A DNA stretch of 61,619 nt from Candidatus Altimarinota bacterium (GTDB lineage: Bacteria; Cyanobacteriota; Cyanobacteriia; Cyanobacteriales; Microcystaceae). The DNA is taken from positions 1 to 61,619 of the forward strand of contig JAAUUT010000017.1 in NCBI GenBank assembly GCA_012031035.1. Direction: 5' to 3'. The notes beneath the pieces were generated by a model, which was not told where the DNA came from, did not search any database, and saw only the letters and a list, made by a program, of their open reading frames with translations. A program made the translations under genes and the position numbers. Of the stretch, positions 28,277-36,628 are shown piece after piece; the stretch's first letter is position 1; every line of letters starts with the position of its first letter.

Positions 28277-30502
28277 ATGAGATTATTGCTAAGATATTTA
28301 ACCAGAAAATCCCGACTCAAACGTCAAAATTATCGACCGTGGCAGGTCAAATTACTGTCCTGGGTAGGAATTTTCCTTCTGAGCTTATTAAGTATTTCCT
28401 ACTTTGCACCACCCGCTCACAGCGTTCCATTCACGAGACGTTTTCAGACCAACGACAAGGGCGATATTGTTTTTGTCAGCAACACTGTCATGACCTGTCC
28501 GAGCAGTAGACCTAACTGTGCTTCTGCTCAAGCAGGAACGGCAGGAACGAGCAATCAGAACAACGCTTTCAGTATGGTCTATGTCGATGTCGATAGCGAT
28601 GCTTCTACATTTAACTCCAGTCGTGCGAATCTTAACCTTCCGGCTGGCTCGACTGTTTTATGGGCGGGTCTTTATTGGAGTGGGGACTCAAGCAATGCTA
28701 CGCGCAGCCAAGTACGTCTTGCGACTCCGACTTCTGGCGGTTATACCAACATAACAGCTAGCAGCTTATACAGCGGAACGGGCTATCAAAACGCTTATGA
28801 GGGATTCGCTAATGTTACGAGTTTATTACAAGCAGGCGGTAATGGCACTTATACAGTGGCTAATGTACTTTCAACCCCTAACTCCGCTAACCGTTGGGCC
28901 GGTTGGTCTATCGTCGTTGTTTATCGAAATCTTAACGAGCAAGCGCGCAACCTGTCAGTATATGACGGATTAGAAGTTGTCAGTGGTTCGGGGCAAGTGA
29001 ACATTCTGGTGAGTGGCTTTATCACCCCGCCCGTTGGAGCCGTCAACGTCAAACTGGGAGCAATTGTTTATGATGGGGATCGAGGTTCGGGCGCGCCTAA
29101 CGATTCGTATACAGGCGACCAGTTTCGGCTGAATGGAACCAATATCTCCAACGCCATCAACCCTAGCAATGATGTATTTAATAGCACTATTAGCTCTTTG
29201 GGCGCTCATGTCACCACGAAAAACCCTAATTATATAAACCAACTGGGCTACGATGCCGATATTTTTAGTGCTAATGGCATTTTAGCGAATGGCAGTACCA
29301 GTGCTACACTGACCGTAACAACGGGGGGGGAAGTTATCTTGCCTGGGGTGATTACCAGTGCAATTAACCTTTACACTCCGGTTGTTAATGTTAACAAGAC
29401 GTTGAACGATTTAAACGGCGACCCCGCCGAAATCGGAGATATTCTGGAATATACAGTTGTGGTTAGAAATAATAGAGATGCTAATGGAAATGGCGATCCA
29501 GCGAATAATAACGTTCTTATCGATCCTATTCCTGCCAATACAACTTATGTTCCCAATAGCTTAAAGATCGATGGCGTTGCTAAAACCGATGCTGTCGGAG
29601 ACGACCAAGCTGAATTTGTAGCGGGTAGTAACCAAACGGTTTTTCGTTTGGGTGCAGGGGCTAACGCCTCTGTTGGCGGTAATCTACAGGTTTCACCCGC
29701 AGCAGGGTCTAGCAGTACCATTCAATTTCGAGTCACGATTAATCCGGGGACTCCAAGCGGGGTAGTCATTACAAATCAAGCCGAGCATAGCTATACTGGC
29801 GCGACCTTGGGAGAAGGAGTTAGTTTAGGATCTGATAGCCCTGCCGTCCCGGTTCAAGTCAGAACTGCTGCTGTTTCCTTAGTAAAAAGAATTACTGCTA
29901 TCAATAATATTGCTTTAAGTGGGTTTGAAGGAATTTCGAGCGATCCTAATGACAACGGTAATACGGTTGAGGATATAAACTGGCCTCAACCTCTGGCGAC
30001 TTACTTGCGGGGCAGAATTGATGGCGGTCTGGTTAAGCCAACTGATGAAGTTGAGTATACCGTTTATTTCCTTGGCAACCGAAGACCTAGCACCAATAGT
30101 CGTATTTGCGATCTCGTGCCCGAACGTCAAATTTTTATTCCTACTGGATATAATACTGCGGTTCCCCGCCCAATTGAATTGGGAGCCGCCCCGTCGAGCG
30201 ATACGGGAATTGCATTAGGATTTAGCAGTACGTCATTACCAGCCGAACCTACGGTTTATTTAACCAATACTAATGATAGCGATCGCGGGCGCTACTATCC
30301 GCCGGGCGATCCTCTCACGCCTGCCAGTTGTCAGAAGTTTGACGCACTAGGCAATCTTATCGCGTCGGGAGCGGCGGCGAATACCAATGGTGCAGTCGTC
30401 GTCAATATCGTTGAAGGAACAAACCAGCTACCTCCATCAACTAGTGCGGGAACGCCTCCTGATTCCTACGGGTTTATTCGCTTCCGAGCCAAGGTTAGAT
30501 AA
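28277..30502 (+). CDS. Exported DUF11 surface protein, paralogue of the 879-aa protein (741 aa)
   Basis: N-terminal basic stretch then a signal peptide (LLSWVGIFLLSLLSISYFA). Same domain order as the 25056 gene: conserved beta-rich N-terminal domain (KGDIVFVSNTVMTC, GWSIVVVYRNLNEQ), a DUF11 module (DPAEIGDILEYTVVVRNNRD) and a C-terminal module with ICDLVPERQIFIPTGYN. It lacks the Sdr-B insert between the modules. The segment around NNRDANGNGDPANNNVL is almost identical in both. Its 3' end overlaps the convergent GNAT gene by 8 bp. Confidence 0.8.
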   Translation: MRLLLRYLTRKSRLKRQNYRPWQVKLLSWVGIFLLSLLSISYFAPPAHSVPFTRRFQTNDKGDIVFVSNTVMTCPSSRPNCASAQAGTAGTSNQNNAFSMVYVDVDSDASTFNSSRANLNLPAGSTVLWAGLYWSGDSSNATRSQVRLATPTSGGYTNITASSLYSGTGYQNAYEGFANVTSLLQAGGNGTYTVANVLSTPNSANRWAGWSIVVVYRNLNEQARNLSVYDGLEVVSGSGQVNILVSGFITPPVGAVNVKLGAIVYDGDRGSGAPNDSYTGDQFRLNGTNISNAINPSNDVFNSTISSLGAHVTTKNPNYINQLGYDADIFSANGILANGSTSATLTVTTGGEVILPGVITSAINLYTPVVNVNKTLNDLNGDPAEIGDILEYTVVVRNNRDANGNGDPANNNVLIDPIPANTTYVPNSLKIDGVAKTDAVGDDQAEFVAGSNQTVFRLGAGANASVGGNLQVSPAAGSSSTIQFRVTINPGTPSGVVITNQAEHSYTGATLGEGVSLGSDSPAVPVQVRTAAVSLVKRITAINNIALSGFEGISSDPNDNGNTVEDINWPQPLATYLRGRIDGGLVKPTDEVEYTVYFLGNRRPSTNSRICDLVPERQIFIPTGYNTAVPRPIELGAAPSSDTGIALGFSSTSLPAEPTVYLTNTNDSDRGRYYPPGDPLTPASCQKFDALGNLIASGAAANTNGAVVVNIVEGTNQLPPSTSAGTPPDSYGFIRFRAKVR

Positions 30503-30977
30503 GTGATTTAAGATAGACGCGATCGCATCGTTGAGTTTCTGTGCCTGTCGTCCTAAGATAGCCGGAGTTTTCGTATAAAATCACGGCTTCTTTGAGGACG
30601 CTGGCAGTTTCTATCCAAATTTCCTGAAATCCTTTCAACGCGATCGCATCCTCTAATTGTTTGAGCAAATACTTTCCCAGTCCCTTTCCCCTAACTTCGG
30701 GCAATAAATACATTTTACGAATTTCTACGGCTTGGTTTCCTCTAGCGATCGGATAGTAAGCGGCGGTTCCTACCACTTCCCTCTGTCGTTCTATTACCCA
30801 AAATTCGCCGCCAACACTCAGATAGGCAGTTTCTACGTCTATTACATCTCGATCTGCACCCGTTGGTTCCCAAGACAAGCTATATTCTTGTAAAACTTGT
30901 TGAATAACGTTTGCTGCTGCTGTGCGATCGCGTTTCTGCCAATCTCGGATCGTAAAATCCAGATAAATTTTATTCAT
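30495..30977 (-). CDS. GNAT family N-acetyltransferase
   Basis: About 160 residues from ATG 30977 (MNKIYLDFTIRDW); an upstream in-frame start at 31022 would add an unlikely leader. The acetyl-CoA pyrophosphate loop is VRGKGLGKYLL, preceded by EIRKMYLLPE and followed by IWIETASVLKEAVILYENSGY. The acceptor substrate is unknown. Convergent with the last surface-protein gene. Confidence 0.85.
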   Translation of the reverse strand: MNKIYLDFTIRDWQKRDRTAAANVIQQVLQEYSLSWEPTGADRDVIDVETAYLSVGGEFWVIERQREVVGTAAYYPIARGNQAVEIRKMYLLPEVRGKGLGKYLLKQLEDAIALKGFQEIWIETASVLKEAVILYENSGYLRTTGTETQRCDRVYLKSLI

Positions 30978-31080
30978 CAATAATTTAGCTAATAACAATA
31001 TAGGGCGAGCCAATTGGCTCACCCTACATCATACATAGCGTTTAAAGCTCTATTTTAGAAAAAGTTCTTGCTTGATTCGA

Positions 31081-31476
31081 TTAATCTACAGCGCGTTCGA
31101 TTGTACGTTTAGCATCTTTGCCTGTTTCTTTGACATTATCGCCAAACTCGCGGGCATTTTCTTGTGCGCCTATTGAATATTGCGCTCCAAATTGCTTAAA
31201 GGCTTCTCCCGAATCTCTTACAATATTGTTAATCCGCTCGCCTAGTGGAATATCTTGCTCTGCTTCTTGGCGAAATTCCCCCACGGTTTTGGGTCTTTCA
31301 GTATTTTTATCCATTTCTTCGAGGCGATCGTTAATTCTTTCTTTTGCATCTTGAGAGTTGCTTGCTAAGGCAATATTATTAGCAAATAGGAACCAACTAG
31401 CGACAATAGCGATTATTAAAGGTTTAATCCGAATACTCTTAACAAAAGAAATAGTATTAACAATTAAGTTGTTCAT
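31081..31476 (-). CDS. Small exported helical protein, function unknown
   Basis: 131 residues. Signal peptide (PLIIAIVASWFLFANNIALAS) followed by a highly charged, Lys/Glu/Asp/Arg-rich helical region with apolipoprotein- or LEA-like character (EFGDNVKETGKDAKRTIERA). I recognise no family with confidence. Single gene between the GNAT and dnaE genes. Confidence 0.65.
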   Translation of the reverse strand: MNNLIVNTISFVKSIRIKPLIIAIVASWFLFANNIALASNSQDAKERINDRLEEMDKNTERPKTVGEFRQEAEQDIPLGERINNIVRDSGEAFKQFGAQYSIGAQENAREFGDNVKETGKDAKRTIERAVD

Positions 31477-31617
31477 TTCAATAACTCCGTTGCTTCTGAA
31501 TTGGTAAAAATTGTTGATTTTAAGTACTTATTCAGATTAGCTTGGTTAAAAAAACTATTCCTCTGACAAAAGTTGTATTCTGGCGATCGGTAAATAGGTA
31601 TAATTTTTTCGCGATCG

Positions 31618-32958
31618 CTAGGAATTAACGATTAAAGGCACTGCATAAGCAGAAAATCCTGCATGAAATAAAGCTTCCACTGTTGTATGTTCGTTTTGTA
31701 CCCAATAATTTTGTCCGAAACGCACGAGTTGACTTTGTTGTCCGCTTCCCACAATACCAATAACAGGTACTTTGGCTTTATTTTTATCTCCAGATTGTTC
31801 TTGTAAAATTACTTTAAGATTTTGTTGTTTGAGAGAGTCAGTTGCTTCTTGAAGATTCAAACGAATCATTACCATATTAACTTTTTCTATTGGTTCTGCA
31901 TCGTCAACAACAATTTGAATTTTGTCATCTCTACGATTAACTTTTCCCCAAACAATCAGATGAGCATCTTCAATTAATAATTCCTTGATTTTTTCATAAG
32001 TATTAGGAAATACAACAGCTTCTGTTGTGCCTGAAATATCTTCTAATGTCAAAAATGCCATCGGTTTACTTGGATGTTTTTTGACACTAATTAAAATTAC
32101 AACAGTACTTACTCTTTTATTAATTTTTTGCTCTAAATCACTCAAGTTAATCGGCGATAAAATTTGGGTAGAGTTTTGAATAGAGGTAAGTGGGTGTTCG
32201 GAAATATAAAAGCCTAATAATTCTTTTTCTTTCTTTAATTTTTCTGCCAAAGAAAAATCTTCTACAGGTGTTGTACTGGGAGCTTGGTCAAAATTATTCT
32301 CTTGAGAAGTTTTATCTAATTTCTTTTCTCCTAATAAGTCAAAGAGATTCATTTGACCACTTTCTTTGTCTTTTGCTCGTTTTTTTGCCCAGTTTATGGC
32401 TACTTCTAAATCATTAGTTAATTGGTGGCGATTGCAATTAATAGAGTCAAAAGCGCCAACTAAAATTAGATTTTCGATAGATTTTTTCTGAACTTCATCT
32501 AGATCGATACGAGAACAAAAGTCTGCTAAGGATGTAAAATTTTCTCCTGTTTCTTCTCTGGTTTTAACAATGCTTTCTATGGCTTTTTGTCCTAATCCAT
32601 TAATGGCTGCAAGTCCAAATAAAATTTGTTTTTTAATGGGAGTGAATTCTAAATAACAACGATTGATATCGGGAGGCAAGACCTCTATATTCATTCTTTG
32701 ACAATTTTCCCGATATTTTTCTATTTTATCTTGTTTGTCACTACTTGCTGTTAGCAATGCAGCCATATATTCGACGGGATAATTAGCTTTCAAATAGGCA
32801 GTTTGATAAGTAACATAAGCATAAGCAGTTGAGTGAGATTTATTGAAACAATTAGAAGCAATTAATCCATTAGCCAGAACAAAGTTATGGTCTTTTTGTA
32901 CTCCAATATCGTAAACGGGTTGAATTCCTACCGATTGGCGATTAATGATTTTAACCAT
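31618..32958 (-). CDS. dnaE: DNA polymerase III alpha subunit, C-terminal half with split-intein C fragment
   Basis: The first 36 residues are a DnaE split intein C fragment: YDIGVQKDHNFVLANG and the terminal IASN, followed directly by the extein start CFNKSHSTAYAYVTYQ (Cys at +1, residue 37). The rest is the C-terminal part of the replicative polymerase: end of the finger region, tandem helix-hairpin-helix, and an OB-fold (VSTVVILISVKKHPSKPMAF). This half is made separately and trans-spliced to the DnaE N-half encoded elsewhere in cyanobacterial genomes. Start ATG 32958 is fixed by the intein. Downstream of dnaN on the same strand. Confidence 0.95.
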   Translation of the reverse strand: MVKIINRQSVGIQPVYDIGVQKDHNFVLANGLIASNCFNKSHSTAYAYVTYQTAYLKANYPVEYMAALLTASSDKQDKIEKYRENCQRMNIEVLPPDINRCYLEFTPIKKQILFGLAAINGLGQKAIESIVKTREETGENFTSLADFCSRIDLDEVQKKSIENLILVGAFDSINCNRHQLTNDLEVAINWAKKRAKDKESGQMNLFDLLGEKKLDKTSQENNFDQAPSTTPVEDFSLAEKLKKEKELLGFYISEHPLTSIQNSTQILSPINLSDLEQKINKRVSTVVILISVKKHPSKPMAFLTLEDISGTTEAVVFPNTYEKIKELLIEDAHLIVWGKVNRRDDKIQIVVDDAEPIEKVNMVMIRLNLQEATDSLKQQNLKVILQEQSGDKNKAKVPVIGIVGSGQQSQLVRFGQNYWVQNEHTTVEALFHAGFSAYAVPLIVNS

Positions 32959-33075
32959 AAAATTATTTATCTCTTTTTATTCAAATGAAAATCATCAAAT
33001 GCACTTAAGAAAACAAGATTTATTGAGTTGGGTTGTCTAAAAATTGAGAATTCATAAAGATCTACCCGATCGCGG

Positions 33076-34224
33076 TTATCGTATGATTTGTACGGGCATG
33101 ACTAAATAAGTCATTTTCAAACCTCCTAACGGGGTAAAAATAACTGGCTGATTTCCCTCATTTAATTGCATTTGAATCTCTGTAGATGGAATAGCTTTTA
33201 ACCCATCCATTAAATATTTAATATTAAAGGCAATTTCTAAATCGTCTCCTGCGATTTGAGCGGGCATAGATTCTTTGGCACTGCCCAACTCTTTTGATTC
33301 TACCGATAAAGTTAACTGTTCTTGAGAGTTATCAACGGTAAATTTAACCAGATTATTGGTTTGATCCGCCAAGACAGAAACTCTCTCTAGACTAGAGATT
33401 AATCGTTTTCTTTCGATCGCAACTGTTCGAGAAAATTGACGGGGAATTAATTGTTCGTAGGGTGGATAGGCCCCATCTAGTTTGCGACTCGTTAAACGGC
33501 GATCGCCTAATTCAAAAATAGCTTGATTCTCATCGACGTGCAACGAGACAAAATCCGTTGCTTGGCACATTGCCAGCATTCTCTCTAATTCTCGAAATGC
33601 TTTAGCAGGAATCGTCGCCGCAAAATCTTCTAACTCGCTATTTGTTTCATTTTCTAAGGGAGTTTTCACTACTGCTAGGCGATGTCCGTCAGTGGCAGCA
33701 AATTCTAAGCTATCCTCCGATCCAACAACGTGTACTCCTGTTAAAATCTGTTTAGCTTCCTCGGTACTCGCAGCAAATAACGCCCCCTTTAATCCCTCTG
33801 ATAACGCACAGACGGGTAAGGCAATCTTTTCTTTATCTTCTACCTGGGGTAAATCGGGAAACGCTGCGGCACTCATCCCGTTGATTTGATAGCGTCCCGC
33901 ACTATAGGTTAAAACGGCCGAGAGATTTTCTTCGTTTTCATCATCTTCCGCCGTTAGGGTAATTTCTCCTTCGGGCAGGCGAGATACAATATCATTAATT
34001 CGTTTAGCTGGTAAGGTAAGCCTCCCACTTTCTGTTACTTCGGCGCTGAAACTAGTATGAATGCCGAGATTGAGATCGAAAGCTGTCAAGCTAACTCGTC
34101 CGCTTTTTGCATCTGCTACGAATAATACGTTACCCAATACTGCATGAGTGGGACGAGAGGGAACGGCACGACTTACTAAGGATAGATTAGTATTTAAATC
34201 GCTTTGACTACAAATAAATTTCAT
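33076..34224 (-). CDS. dnaN: DNA polymerase III beta subunit (sliding clamp)
   Basis: 382 residues, full-length clamp. The N-terminal MKFICSQSDLNTNLSLVSRA, central ATDGHRLAVV and C-terminal MPVQI ending are diagnostic. It forms a dimeric ring on DNA that tethers the replicase; client proteins bind its hydrophobic cleft. It follows dnaA on the minus strand across the 234-bp putative origin, and precedes the dnaE C-half, so three replisome genes lie in one direction. Confidence 0.96.
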   Translation of the reverse strand: MKFICSQSDLNTNLSLVSRAVPSRPTHAVLGNVLFVADAKSGRVSLTAFDLNLGIHTSFSAEVTESGRLTLPAKRINDIVSRLPEGEITLTAEDDENEENLSAVLTYSAGRYQINGMSAAAFPDLPQVEDKEKIALPVCALSEGLKGALFAASTEEAKQILTGVHVVGSEDSLEFAATDGHRLAVVKTPLENETNSELEDFAATIPAKAFRELERMLAMCQATDFVSLHVDENQAIFELGDRRLTSRKLDGAYPPYEQLIPRQFSRTVAIERKRLISSLERVSVLADQTNNLVKFTVDNSQEQLTLSVESKELGSAKESMPAQIAGDDLEIAFNIKYLMDGLKAIPSTEIQMQLNEGNQPVIFTPLGGLKMTYLVMPVQIIR

Positions 34225-34458
34225 AGGTGGTTAAAATTGCAGATTAGCTAGGAACAATTGTACTGTTGAGGAGTTACAAAGAGGACGATCGCAACATTAT
34301 TTTTTGATTTTTTCAAGTCCTGTGGAAAACCTGTGGAAAACTCGGCGAGTTTTCCACAGCCCGATCGCCGATTGTTTGTCATTAGTTATTGGTTATTGGT
34401 CATTGGTCATTGGTCATTGGTTACAAAGGACAAGTGACAAAGGACAAAGGACAAACAT
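34225..34458. other. Probable chromosomal replication origin (oriC) between dnaA and dnaN
   Basis: Three perfect TTTTCCACA DnaA boxes: complement of 34321-34329, complement of 34332-34340 (11-bp spacing, same orientation), and 34350-34358 in the opposite orientation. An AT-rich tract ATTATTTTTTGATTTTTTC at about 34294-34312 could be the unwinding element. The right part (34381-34460) is a TTATTGG/TCATTGG and GACAAAGGA short tandem repeat tract. The dnaA-oriC-dnaN order is common in bacteria. Few boxes are visible, so further boxes may lie elsewhere. Confidence 0.7.
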
Positions 34459-35805
34459 TTACTGATAACTGATAATGCGATCGCTCAAATTTAGCAAAGT
34501 TTGACTCAATTGAGGATCTTGTTGTTGGAGTTTACCGATTTTCTCACAACTGTACATCACTGTCGTGTGATCCTTCCCGCCAAATTCTTCGCCTATTCTT
34601 GGCAAGCTGAGATCGGTATGTTGGCGCATCAGGTACATCCCAATTTGTCTGGCGACGCTAATCTCTCGCCTTCGAGAATTGCCTTTAAGATCTTCAACCG
34701 ATACCTTAAACGTATCGGCGACAGCATTTAAAATCCTTTCTGGCGTGACTGCTATCCTCTCCACGGGTGGATTTAAAACTGGGGCAAGATTTTCCACCGT
34801 CATTGGCAAACCTGCAATAGAAATATAGGCAACGGCACGAATTAAAGCCCCTTCTAATTCTCGAATGTTAGAAGTATAGTTAACGGCGATATATTCGATC
34901 GCCTCTCGTGGAAGACGCATATTTTCATATTCGGCTTTTTTCTGTAAAATCGCCATGCGCGTTTCTAAATCGGGCGCTTGAATATCGGCGATCAATCCCA
35001 TCGAAAAGCGCGAAATTAGGCGATCCTGCAAGCTAGGAATGCGTTTTGGCGGGCGATCGCTGGCTAAGATCACTTGCTTGCCAGCTTCGTGTAAAGTGTT
35101 AAAAGTGTGGAAAAATTCTTCTTGAGTATATTCTTTTCCTTCGATAAACTGAATGTCATCGACTAAGAGAACGTCGGCCGTTCGATAATGTTCTCTGAAA
35201 CTTTGCATACTGTCCTGGCGAATGGCAGTAATTAAGTCGTTGGTAAATTGTTCGGTAGAAACATAAAAAATTTTAGTTTCTGGGTACATTTCTAACCGAT
35301 AATGGGCGATCGCTTGCATCAGATGGGTTTTTCCCAACCCTACCCCCCCACAGAGAAATAAAGGGTTGAATTCTCGTCCTGGCGCTTCTGCTACTGCTAA
35401 AGAGGCAGCGTGTGCCATGCGGTTCGTCGGGCCGACTACGTAGCGAGAAAAGGTATATTTAGAATTAAGTTTGGCTGGGTTGAGGCGATCGCCAGCTAAA
35501 TTTTCTACTTCCGAAAATATTGACCCAGAATCGCCGATAATGGCAATACTTTCTCCTCGATCTGCATTTAGGTGAATCTCTACAGAATAGCCGAGAACGT
35601 CCCGTACTGCTTCAGCAATGATTTTGAGGTAATTTTTCTTAAGATGATTGAGAACAAAAGGATTGGCAGCACAAATCACCAAACATTTGTCTGTTAATTC
35701 TTGAACGGTTGCCGTTTTAATCCAAGTTTCAAAGGCAGGACGAGTTAATTGACGCTGGAGTCTTTCGAGAACTTGATTCCAGAGTTGTTGTGGGGAAATT
35801 TCCAC
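34459..35805 (-). CDS. dnaA: Chromosomal replication initiator DnaA
   Basis: 448 residues, AAA+ initiator. The N-terminal domain I ([16 protein letters not shown]) is followed by a short linker, Walker [11 protein letters not shown] (about 153-162), Walker [10 protein letters not shown] (about 213-221), and the C-terminal helix-turn-helix with the DnaA-box signature [15 protein letters not shown]. Start is GTG at 35805; no strong ribosome-binding site is visible, but the N-terminus aligns with the family. It binds TTTTCCACA boxes that lie immediately downstream of its own gene. Confidence 0.96.
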   Translation of the reverse strand: MEISPQQLWNQVLERLQRQLTRPAFETWIKTATVQELTDKCLVICAANPFVLNHLKKNYLKIIAEAVRDVLGYSVEIHLNADRGESIAIIGDSGSIFSEVENLAGDRLNPAKLNSKYTFSRYVVGPTNRMAHAASLAVAEAPGREFNPLFLCGGVGLGKTHLMQAIAHYRLEMYPETKIFYVSTEQFTNDLITAIRQDSMQSFREHYRTADVLLVDDIQFIEGKEYTQEEFFHTFNTLHEAGKQVILASDRPPKRIPSLQDRLISRFSMGLIADIQAPDLETRMAILQKKAEYENMRLPREAIEYIAVNYTSNIRELEGALIRAVAYISIAGLPMTVENLAPVLNPPVERIAVTPERILNAVADTFKVSVEDLKGNSRRREISVARQIGMYLMRQHTDLSLPRIGEEFGGKDHTTVMYSCEKIGKLQQQDPQLSQTLLNLSDRIISYQ

Positions 35806-35908
35806 GAATTTTATTTGCGATTGACGACTAAAAATTTATAGTTTAATGGCATTTAGTAAAGAATAGTATTATCTATTTTTAAACGGGATCGATTAAAAAT
35901 ATTTAACT

Positions 35909-36439
35909 ATGGCTGAACTCTTAGAAATTGCTAAGTTAGGCAATTCAATTTTGAGACAAATCGCTCAACCTGTATCGAACGTTACAGACGCAACCGTTCA
36001 AGCGTTAATTAATTCGTTGATAGCAACTGCTACCTCAGCTAATGGCGTGGGAATTGCTGCACCTCAAGTATCTCAATCCTATCGCTTGTTTATCCTTGCT
36101 TCGCGTCCTAACTCCCGCTACCCAAATGCACCTTTGATGGAGGCTACAGCAATTATAAACCCAAAAATCGTCGTTCATTCGGATGAAGTTATTAAAGGGT
36201 GGGAAGGATGTCTCAGCGTTCCCGGAATTCGCGGATTAGTTCCCCGATCTCGCGCGATCGCCGTAGAATATTACGATCGCTATGGCAATTTACAGCGTCA
36301 GGAATTTACCGATTTCGTAGCCAGAATTTTTCAACACGAATTAGATCATCTTAATGGCATTGTCTTTCTAGATCGCGTCGAAAGCGATCGCGATTTATTG
36401 ACTGAAGAAGAATACCAACGTCTGTTACAAAACATATAA
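35909..36439 (+). CDS. def: Peptide deformylase
   Basis: 176 residues. The three metal/active-site motifs are GVGIAAPQV, EGCLSVPG and QHELDHLNG. It removes the N-formyl group from nascent proteins. Start ATG 35909 gives the canonical MAELLEIAKLGNSILR. It is divergent from dnaA, with about 100 bp between the two starts. Confidence 0.95.
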   Translation: MAELLEIAKLGNSILRQIAQPVSNVTDATVQALINSLIATATSANGVGIAAPQVSQSYRLFILASRPNSRYPNAPLMEATAIINPKIVVHSDEVIKGWEGCLSVPGIRGLVPRSRAIAVEYYDRYGNLQRQEFTDFVARIFQHELDHLNGIVFLDRVESDRDLLTEEEYQRLLQNI

Positions 36440-36628
36440 TCGAAACGCTACTTTAAAATTTTAGCTTTTCTTAACCATTTTCTTTTTCCCAGTCTGGGTC
36501 TTAGATTCCTTGCTTTTATTGGCTAAATCGGTAACAATAGAAGGTTAAGTAATTTGTATTTTTATATACTATAATTAATAAAAAGATAAGAAAACTTTTT
36601 AAAATCCAAGAGGCAAAAGAATAAGCTT

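Noticed and set aside
12986..30502. Surface-protein run as a prophage or contractile system
   Set aside because: No capsid, portal, terminase, sheath or baseplate features; all are signal-peptide proteins with DUF11/Sdr-B, barrel or beta-helix folds.
31618..32958. dnaE open frame as a truncated pseudogene
   Set aside because: It starts with an intact split-intein C fragment and lacks only the half normally encoded elsewhere in cyanobacteria.
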